Assembly: GCA_040830545.1 (NCBI GenBank)
Contig: JBFOMB010000196.1
Location: 1-27,143, forward strand
Reading direction: 5' to 3'
Length of the DNA: 27,143 nucleotides
DNA from: HXMU1420-2 sp040830545
GTDB lineage: Bacteria; Pseudomonadota; Alphaproteobacteria; Rhodobacterales; Rhodobacteraceae
Shown: positions 22,566-27,143 of the stretch, piece after piece
Position numbering within the stretch: position 1 is the first letter of the stretch
How the letters are laid out: every line of letters begins with the position of its first letter
Translations under genes and position numbers: made by a program
The notes under the pieces: generated by a model
What the model was told of the DNA's origin: nothing
Seen by the model: only the letters and a program-made list of their open reading frames with translations
The model's database searches: none

Positions 22566-23356
22566 CAGTGCATTTCATCGGCGCTGGCCCCGGCGCACCG
22601 GACCTGATCACACTCCGCGCGCGTGACCTGATTGCGCAATGCCCGGTCTGCCTCTACGCGGGCTCGCTGGTTCCGCGCGAAATTCTGTCACATTGCCCAG
22701 AGAGCGCCGAAATCATCAACACCGCGCCCCTGGATCTGGATGCCATCATCACTGCGTGCAAACGCGCGACCGAGGCCGGACAGGACGTTGCGCGTCTGCA
22801 TTCCGGCGACCTGTCGGTCTGGTCGGCCATGGGGGAGCAGTTGCGGCGTCTTCGCGCAGAAGGAATTGACGTGAGCGTCACACCTGGCGTGCCCTCCTTT
22901 GCCGCTGCGGCCGCCGCGCTTGGCACTGAACTGACTCTACCGGGGTTGGCGCAATCCGTGGTTCTGACGCGCACGCCGGGTCGCGCTTCGACGATGCCAG
23001 CGGGGGAAACGCTGACCAATTTCGCCGCAACCGGTGCAACACTTGCCATTCACCTGTCGATCCAGAACCTCGATACAGTGGTCCGCGATCTGGTTCCGGC
23101 TTATGGCGCGGATTGCCCCGTCGCCGTCGTTTGGCGCGCCAGTTGGCCCGACCAGCGCATTGTGCGCGGCACGCTCAGTACGATTGCGGATCTGGTAGAT
23201 GACGGGATCACCCGCACGGCGCTGATCCTCGTCGGCGCAGCCCTGTCGGGTGACGGGTTCGACGAAAGCTGCCTTTATGCGCCGGATTATGATCGCCGCT
23301 ACCGCCCTCAATCCGCAGACTCTCAATGGTTTGAAGGAGTTCCGGACGATGTCTAA
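22562..23356 (+). CDS. cobM: Precorrin-4 C11-methyltransferase
   Basis: CobM methylates C11 of precorrin-4 to give precorrin-5, the substrate of CobF. The 264-residue protein has the tetrapyrrole methylase motifs FIGAGPGAPDLIT (5-17), the CobM/CbiF-specific YAGSLVP, RLHSGDLSVWSAMGEQ, VTPGVPSFAAAAAALG and LTRTPGRAS. It overlaps cobE by four bases and cobB by eight, continuing the coupled series. No unusual residue was noticed. Confidence 0.97.
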   Translation: MTVHFIGAGPGAPDLITLRARDLIAQCPVCLYAGSLVPREILSHCPESAEIINTAPLDLDAIITACKRATEAGQDVARLHSGDLSVWSAMGEQLRRLRAEGIDVSVTPGVPSFAAAAAALGTELTLPGLAQSVVLTRTPGRASTMPAGETLTNFAATGATLAIHLSIQNLDTVVRDLVPAYGADCPVAVVWRASWPDQRIVRGTLSTIADLVDDGITRTALILVGAALSGDGFDESCLYAPDYDRRYRPQSADSQWFEGVPDDV

Positions 23357-24659
23357 TCCACCCGGCTTGCTGATTTCCGCGCCATCCTCCGGCACGGGTA
23401 AAACGACCGTGATGCTGGGCCTTGCCCGCGCACTGGCCGAGGACGGTTTGGCCGTGCAACCGTTCAAAAGCGGCCCGGACTATATCGACCCTGCCTTTCA
23501 CCGCGCCGCCACGGGGCGCGCTTCCTTCAACCTCGACAGTTGGGCAATGAACCCAGACCTGTTGGCAACCATCGCAGGCGAGACCACAGGGGCCGACATC
23601 GTGGTGGCCGAGGGGTCGATGGGCCTGTTTGATGGCGTGGCAAAACCGGGAGCAACCGGGCACGGGACCAGCGCCGAAACCGCGCGTCGCATGGGTTGGC
23701 CTGTGGTTCTGGTGCTGGATGTGGGTGGTCAGGCCCAGTCGGCAGCCGCCACGGCGCTGGGGTTCAAGGAATACATGCCCGACCTGCCCTTTGCCGGTGT
23801 GATCCTGAACCGTGTCGCCAGCCCCCGACATGACCGGTTGACCCGTCTGGGTATGGACCGCGCCGGATTGCCGGTACTGGGTTCGCTGCCACGACGCGGT
23901 GACCTCGCTCTGCCGGAACGGCATCTGGGACTGATTCAAGCAGTCGAACACCCAGACCTGGAATCCGCAATTGCGGGCTATGCGGCGTTTCTACGCGAAC
24001 ATGTGGATTTGGAGGCGCTGAAAGCGGCGGCGAACTCTGTGCCGCAACCGGCGCCGGGCAACCTGCCACAGCCACCAGCCCAGCGAATTGCTCTGGCGCG
24101 GGATGCCGCGTTTTCGTTTACATATCCGCACCTGTTGGAAGGGTGGCGGCGCGCAGGCGCAGAAGTCCTGCCATTCTCTCCGCTGGCCGACGACCCGGTG
24201 CCGGATGCTGATTTGGTCTGGCTGCCAGGCGGGTATCCCGAACTGCACGGCGGAACTTTAGCTGCGGCCAATACCTTCTTGACATCCCTCAGGAAACATG
24301 CGGAATCGAAACCCGTCCATGGTGAATGCGGCGGCTATATGGTGCTGGGCCAGGGGTTGACCGCCAAAGACGGAACGCGACACGCAATGGCTGGGCTTTT
24401 GGCACTGGAAACGAGCTTTGAGAAACGCAAATTCCACCTCGGCTATCGCAAGGCCACCCTGCGCGCGGCCATGCCCGGTTATGCGGCGGGCGATGTGCTG
24501 CGCGGGCACGAGTTTCACTATACCACTATTCTGGAAGAAGCAGACGAGCCACTGGCCGATGTCGTCGATGCCGAAGGGAATCCCGTGCCCGAAACCGGCT
24601 CCAAACGCGGTCATGTGACTGGCACGTTCTTTCACCTGATTGCGGATGCAAATGAATGA
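23349..24659 (+). CDS. cobB: Hydrogenobyrinic acid a,c-diamide synthase
   Basis: CobB amidates the a and c acetate side chains of hydrogenobyrinic acid using glutamine and ATP, making the CobN substrate. The protein has 436 residues from the ATG at 23349, which has AAGGAG 9 bases upstream. The N-terminal ATPase domain has the P-loop SAPSSGTGKTT (to residue 20), FKSGPDYIDP and VAEGSMGLFDG. The C-terminal glutamine amidotransferase domain has LPGGYPELH, Cys327 in HGECGGYMVLG, and the KFHLGYR/GHEFHYT region. The ATG lies within the last codons of cobM. The frame is open upstream, but only inside cobM. Confidence 0.97.
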   Translation: MSNPPGLLISAPSSGTGKTTVMLGLARALAEDGLAVQPFKSGPDYIDPAFHRAATGRASFNLDSWAMNPDLLATIAGETTGADIVVAEGSMGLFDGVAKPGATGHGTSAETARRMGWPVVLVLDVGGQAQSAAATALGFKEYMPDLPFAGVILNRVASPRHDRLTRLGMDRAGLPVLGSLPRRGDLALPERHLGLIQAVEHPDLESAIAGYAAFLREHVDLEALKAAANSVPQPAPGNLPQPPAQRIALARDAAFSFTYPHLLEGWRRAGAEVLPFSPLADDPVPDADLVWLPGGYPELHGGTLAAANTFLTSLRKHAESKPVHGECGGYMVLGQGLTAKDGTRHAMAGLLALETSFEKRKFHLGYRKATLRAAMPGYAAGDVLRGHEFHYTTILEEADEPLADVVDAEGNPVPETGSKRGHVTGTFFHLIADANE

Positions 24660-25378
24660 CCGGTTTCGTCAGTTTCGTCGGCTCTGGCCCCGGTGATCCG
24701 GAGTTGTTGACGCTAAAGGCCGTGGATCGGTTAAAACACGCGGATGCGGTGTTGTTCGACGACTTGTCCTCTGGCCCGATCCTCAGCCACGCGGGACCCG
24801 AGGCCGATCTGGTTGGCGTTGGCAAACGTGCTGGCCGCCCCTCGCCTCGACAGGATCACGTCAGCCGGCTGCTGGTCGAATACGCCCAGACCGGTGCTCG
24901 TGTGGTGCGGCTGAAATCCGGCGATGGCGGGATTTTTGGTCGGTTGGAGGAAGAACTGGTCGCGCTGCGCGAGGCCGGGATCGACTATGAGATTATCCCC
25001 GGCATCCCCTCGGCCTGTGCGGCAGCGGCAGCAGCAGGTATTCCCCTGACGCGACGCTTGACCGCACGGCGCGTGCAATTTGTAACCGGCCACGATGTAA
25101 CAGGTGCCCTGCCCGAGGACCTAAACCTTGCTGCACTGGCGGATGCGCAGGCGACAACAGTGGTTTATATGGGCAAACGCACCTTTGCAGGGCTGGCCAC
25201 CTTGCTGATGAAAAACGGCCTGCCCGAAGACACCCCGGCCCTGATGGCGGAATCTGTGTCGACCCCAGAACAGGCCCTGCATCGCAGCACTGTGGCTGAA
25301 CTCGCCGCGCAACTGGATCAGTCCGACCCTGGCCGGACACCTGCACTGATACTGTACGGGTCGCTTGCGGACGCCTGA
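24656..25378 (+). CDS. cobA: Uroporphyrinogen-III C-methyltransferase
   Basis: CobA (SUMT) adds methyl groups at C2 and C7 of uroporphyrinogen III to form precorrin-2, the branch-point step into B12 and siroheme. At 240 residues it is a free-standing SUMT without a CysG dehydrogenase domain. Motifs: FVGSGPGDPELLTLKA, the N-terminal VLFDDLSS, VRLKSGDGGIFGR, IIPGIPSACAAAAAAGIPLTRR and VVYMGKRT. The usual GGDPFxFGRGGEE loop reads SGDGGIFGRLEEE, with Gly91 in place of the conserved Pro, so it is a divergent SUMT. The ATG overlaps the cobB stop. It is the last gene before the second riboswitch. Confidence 0.92.
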   Translation: MTGFVSFVGSGPGDPELLTLKAVDRLKHADAVLFDDLSSGPILSHAGPEADLVGVGKRAGRPSPRQDHVSRLLVEYAQTGARVVRLKSGDGGIFGRLEEELVALREAGIDYEIIPGIPSACAAAAAAGIPLTRRLTARRVQFVTGHDVTGALPEDLNLAALADAQATTVVYMGKRTFAGLATLLMKNGLPEDTPALMAESVSTPEQALHRSTVAELAAQLDQSDPGRTPALILYGSLADA

Positions 25379-25393
25379 ATGCCGTGTTCCACC

Positions 25394-25422
25394 TTGACGG
25401 ATTCCTCTCACATCTTCACAAC
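25394..25422 (+). promoter_or_regulatory. Possible promoter upstream of the second cobalamin riboswitch
   Basis: TTGACG (25394-25399) fits a -35 element, with a weak -10 candidate CACAAC at 25417-25422 after 17 bases. It lies between the cobA stop and the aptamer, the right place for a promoter driving the leader, but the -10 is poor. Confidence 0.35.
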
Positions 25423-25431
25423 AGCCTCACA

Positions 25432-25590
25432 CGGTGCCTTCAGCTGAACCTGAGGGATAATAGGGAACGGGGTGCAAAGCCCCGACTGCCCCCGCAACTG
25501 TAAGCGGATTGCGTGCTTCGAATGCCACTGACGACCAGTCGGGAAGGTGAAGCGCGTGCATGACCGCAAGTCAGGAAACCTGCCGTGTAA
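25432..25590 (+). ncRNA. Cobalamin riboswitch controlling the cobalt permease gene
   Basis: All conserved blocks are visible in order: CGGTGCC, GGGAACGGGGTGCAAAGCCCCG, a near-consensus GCCCCCGCAACTGTAAGCGG at 25488-25507, ATGCCACTG, CAGTCGGGAAGG, and the B12 box AGTCAGGAAACCTGCC at 25569-25584. It precedes the CbiM-like gene, so cobalt import should fall when cobalamin is abundant. No hairpin with a T-run follows before the gene; instead small GC hairpins lie next to the ribosome binding site, which suggests translational control. Confidence 0.95.
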
Positions 25591-25625
25591 AACGTGAACC
25601 GCCGGGGCACCGGCACCAGACCGTA

Positions 25626-25649
25626 CCGCCGGGTTGGGCGGACAGGAGG
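25626..25649 (+). promoter_or_regulatory. Hairpin next to a consensus ribosome binding site for the permease gene
   Basis: CCGCC (25626-25630) can pair with GGCGG (25637-25641), ending two bases before AGGAGG (25644-25649), itself 5 bases before the ATG at 25655. The arrangement fits a riboswitch expression platform that limits ribosome access, perhaps by refolding with the upstream GCCGGGG region. This is inference from sequence only. Confidence 0.4.
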
Positions 25650-25654
25650 ACGAA

Positions 25655-26332
25655 ATGCATATCGAACCGGGCGTCGTGCACGGCGCAAAAATGATGTTGG
25701 CTTATGGTACAGCCGCCGCCGCTGGCGGATATTCCCTGAAACTGATCGTGGAGGATGTGAAACAACGCACGCTTCCGTCCTTCGGACTACGCGCAGCACT
25801 CGCAACGCTGGCTGTTTTCATCTTTTTCGAAGTTTTGCCTCATTTCCCCGTCGGAATTTCCGAGGTCCACTTCATCCTTGGCACAACGCTGCTTCTGTTA
25901 CTTGGCGTGGCTCCCGCAGCCATTGGTCTGATGGCTGGACTGCTCATACAAGGCACGTTGTTTGCCAGCAGCGATTTGCCGATGTACTTCGTGAATGTCA
26001 CAACTTTGCTTGTGCCGTTGTTCGCGATCCAAGCCATGGCACAACGCGCGTTGCCCAAAGACATCGCATATGTAAATCTGAACTATGGGGAGGTTTTGAA
26101 GCTCTCCGTCGTTTATCAGGGCGGCGTGGTTGCCTGGGTCGCATTCTGGGCCTTCTACGGCCAAGGCATTGGGGCGGATACGTTTTCGTCAGTCGCCAGC
26201 TTTGGCGCGGCGTATATGTTGGTAGTTCTCGTGGAACCTCTTGTCGATCTTGCCGTTCTGGCAGTTGCGAAGTCACTTCGCGGACTAAAGGGCAGCCCCT
26301 TTGTCGCGGACCGGCTATTTTCTGCGGCTTGA
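25655..26332 (+). CDS. CbiM-type cobalt permease (energy-coupling factor family)
   Basis: This 225-residue membrane protein begins MHIEPG, the metal-binding N-terminus of CbiM/NikM substrate-specificity proteins, in which the amino terminus and His2 bind Co(II) or Ni(II). That supports the ATG at 25655 as the exact start. His72 in SEVHFILG fits the further His ligand of the family. About six hydrophobic segments are visible (roughly 14-30, 44-62, 72-103, 110-128, 150-168 and 182-206). The cobalamin riboswitch upstream points to cobalt rather than nickel. No cbiN, cbiQ or cbiO lies in the window, so it is either solitary or relies on distant partners. Base composition seems lower in GC than in the cob genes. 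A strong terminator closes the unit. Confidence 0.85.
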   Translation: MHIEPGVVHGAKMMLAYGTAAAAGGYSLKLIVEDVKQRTLPSFGLRAALATLAVFIFFEVLPHFPVGISEVHFILGTTLLLLLGVAPAAIGLMAGLLIQGTLFASSDLPMYFVNVTTLLVPLFAIQAMAQRALPKDIAYVNLNYGEVLKLSVVYQGGVVAWVAFWAFYGQGIGADTFSSVASFGAAYMLVVLVEPLVDLAVLAVAKSLRGLKGSPFVADRLFSAA

Positions 26333-26356
26333 TACGGTTGAATGAGTAGTTTAGGG

Positions 26357-26386
26357 GGGCTCCGGATTTTGACTGGGGCCCTTTTT
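26357..26386 (+). terminator. Intrinsic terminator between the permease gene and cobF
   Basis: GGGCTCC (26357-26363) pairs fully with GGGGCCC (26375-26381), including one G-T wobble, around an 11-base loop, and is followed directly by TTTTT (26382-26386). It ends the permease transcript. It lies only 7 bases before the cobF start codon, leaving no room for a promoter or ribosome binding site between them. Confidence 0.82.
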
Positions 26387-26393
26387 ATCGAAA

Positions 26394-27122
26394 ATGAAAG
26401 AACTTCTCCTCATCGGCATCGGCTCCGGCAACCCGGACCATGTAACGCTGGAGGCGATCCGCGCCATGCGCGAGGCCGATGTGATCCTGATCCCCCGCAA
26501 GGGCGCAGATAAGGCAGACCTCGCCGACCTGCGCCGTCAGATCGTGGATGTGCATCTGGGGCCCGACGCGCCAGTGGTTGAATTCGACCTGCCCACCCGC
26601 GACGGTAAGGCTGAATACTTCGACGCAGTGGACCGCTGGCATGACGCGATTGCACTGGCTTGGCAAGCAGCAGCACCAACCGGGGCGAAACTGGTCGCAC
26701 TTCTGATCTGGGGCGATCCGTCGCTTTACGACAGCAGCCTGCGGATCGCAGGACGACTGGCCCCGCCAAAGCTGCAGGTGGTGCCGGGGATTACCTCGCT
26801 TCAGGTTCTGACGGCAGCCCATGGCATCGCGCTGAACGAAATCGGCGCGCCTGTGGTGATCACTACCGGGCGGCAGTTGCGTGAAAGGGGATGGCCCAAG
26901 GATGCAGATACGGTGGCCGTAATGCTGGACGGGTCTTGCAGTTTTACCACCATCGACACCGAAGGCGTGGAGATTTGGTGGGGGGCCTATGTGGGCATGC
27001 CTCAACAAATCCTGATGCATGGGCCTGTGTCCGAAATCGCCGACCAGATCATTGCCAAGCGGGCAGAGGCACGGGCGCAACACGGTTGGATCATGGACAT
27101 TTACCTGCTGCGTCGCCGCTAG
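26394..27122 (+). CDS. cobF: Precorrin-6A synthase (deacetylating)
   Basis: CobF methylates C1 of precorrin-5 and releases the extruded acetyl group, giving precorrin-6A. This enzyme is specific to the aerobic pathway. The 242-residue protein shows LLIGIGSGNPDHVTLEAIRA at the N-terminus, ALLIWGDPSLYDSSLRI (103-119), VVPGITSLQVLTAAHGIALNEIG and the family's ITTGRQLRERG. The N-terminus matches the family exactly, so the ATG at 26394 is secure, yet no ribosome binding site precedes it: the bases before it are the U-tract of a terminator and ATCGAAA. It therefore either needs a transcript that reads through the hairpin or starts in an unusual way. The gene is complete, ending 21 bases before the window edge. 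Confidence 0.95.
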   Translation: MKELLLIGIGSGNPDHVTLEAIRAMREADVILIPRKGADKADLADLRRQIVDVHLGPDAPVVEFDLPTRDGKAEYFDAVDRWHDAIALAWQAAAPTGAKLVALLIWGDPSLYDSSLRIAGRLAPPKLQVVPGITSLQVLTAAHGIALNEIGAPVVITTGRQLRERGWPKDADTVAVMLDGSCSFTTIDTEGVEIWWGAYVGMPQQILMHGPVSEIADQIIAKRAEARAQHGWIMDIYLLRRR

Positions 27123-27143
27123 GCGCGCAAGCAAATTGTCGAC

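Noticed and set aside
1..27143. Mobile elements, CRISPR arrays, tRNA or rRNA genes, prophage or toxin-antitoxin signals
   Set aside because: None seen: no transposase or integrase protein, no regularly spaced repeats, no cloverleaf-like sequence, and the gene order is that of an ordinary biosynthetic locus.

Overview
The window looks like a chromosomal stretch from a high-GC alphaproteobacterium, most likely the Roseobacter group of the Rhodobacterales. The reasons are the codon usage and protein style, an aerobic (cobG/cobN/cobF-type) cobalamin pathway, a DUF1636-cobW pair and a solitary CbiM-like cobalt permease. This placement is by recognition; no search was run.

Region 1 (1-5917) is mostly housekeeping. 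It holds the 3' part of guaA (GMP synthase), a small lipoprotein gene that appears frameshifted, the penicillin-binding protein 1A gene mrcA on the minus strand (with a good sigma-70 promoter that fixes a TTG start), and a divergent acyl-CoA dehydrogenase.

Region 2 (5930-11996, minus strand) is one tightly packed transcription unit. Read from its 5' end it encodes cobO, a HAD-type phosphatase, two tandem Lin0512-family proteins of unknown function, a metallophosphoesterase, cobQ, an M24-family metallohydrolase and a maleate isomerase/EutA-like protein. Start and stop codons overlap or abut at most junctions. Five or six genes with no assigned B12 role therefore sit between or directly behind two B12 enzymes.

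Region 3 (about 12000-25378, plus strand) begins with a cobalamin riboswitch and a likely intrinsic terminator. It continues with DUF1636 protein, cobW, cobN, cobG, cobH, cobI, cobJ, then cobL, cobE, cobM, cobB and cobA. cobK sits in the middle on the opposite strand; its start codon interlocks with that of cobL and its tail overlaps the end of cobJ.

Region 4 (25379-27143) carries a second cobalamin riboswitch in front of a solitary CbiM-type cobalt permease gene. A strong intrinsic terminator follows, and cobF starts only 7 bases after its U-tract.

Together the genes cover uroporphyrinogen III to adenosylcobyric acid (CobA, I, G, J, M, F, K, L, H, B, N, O, Q) plus cobalt uptake and a metallochaperone. 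The chelatase partners CobS/CobT, the cobalt reductase and the lower-ligand and nucleotide-loop genes are not in the window. The most interesting unexplained content is the HAD/Lin0512/Lin0512/metallophosphoesterase block between cobO and cobQ. No tRNA, rRNA, CRISPR array or mobile element was seen.
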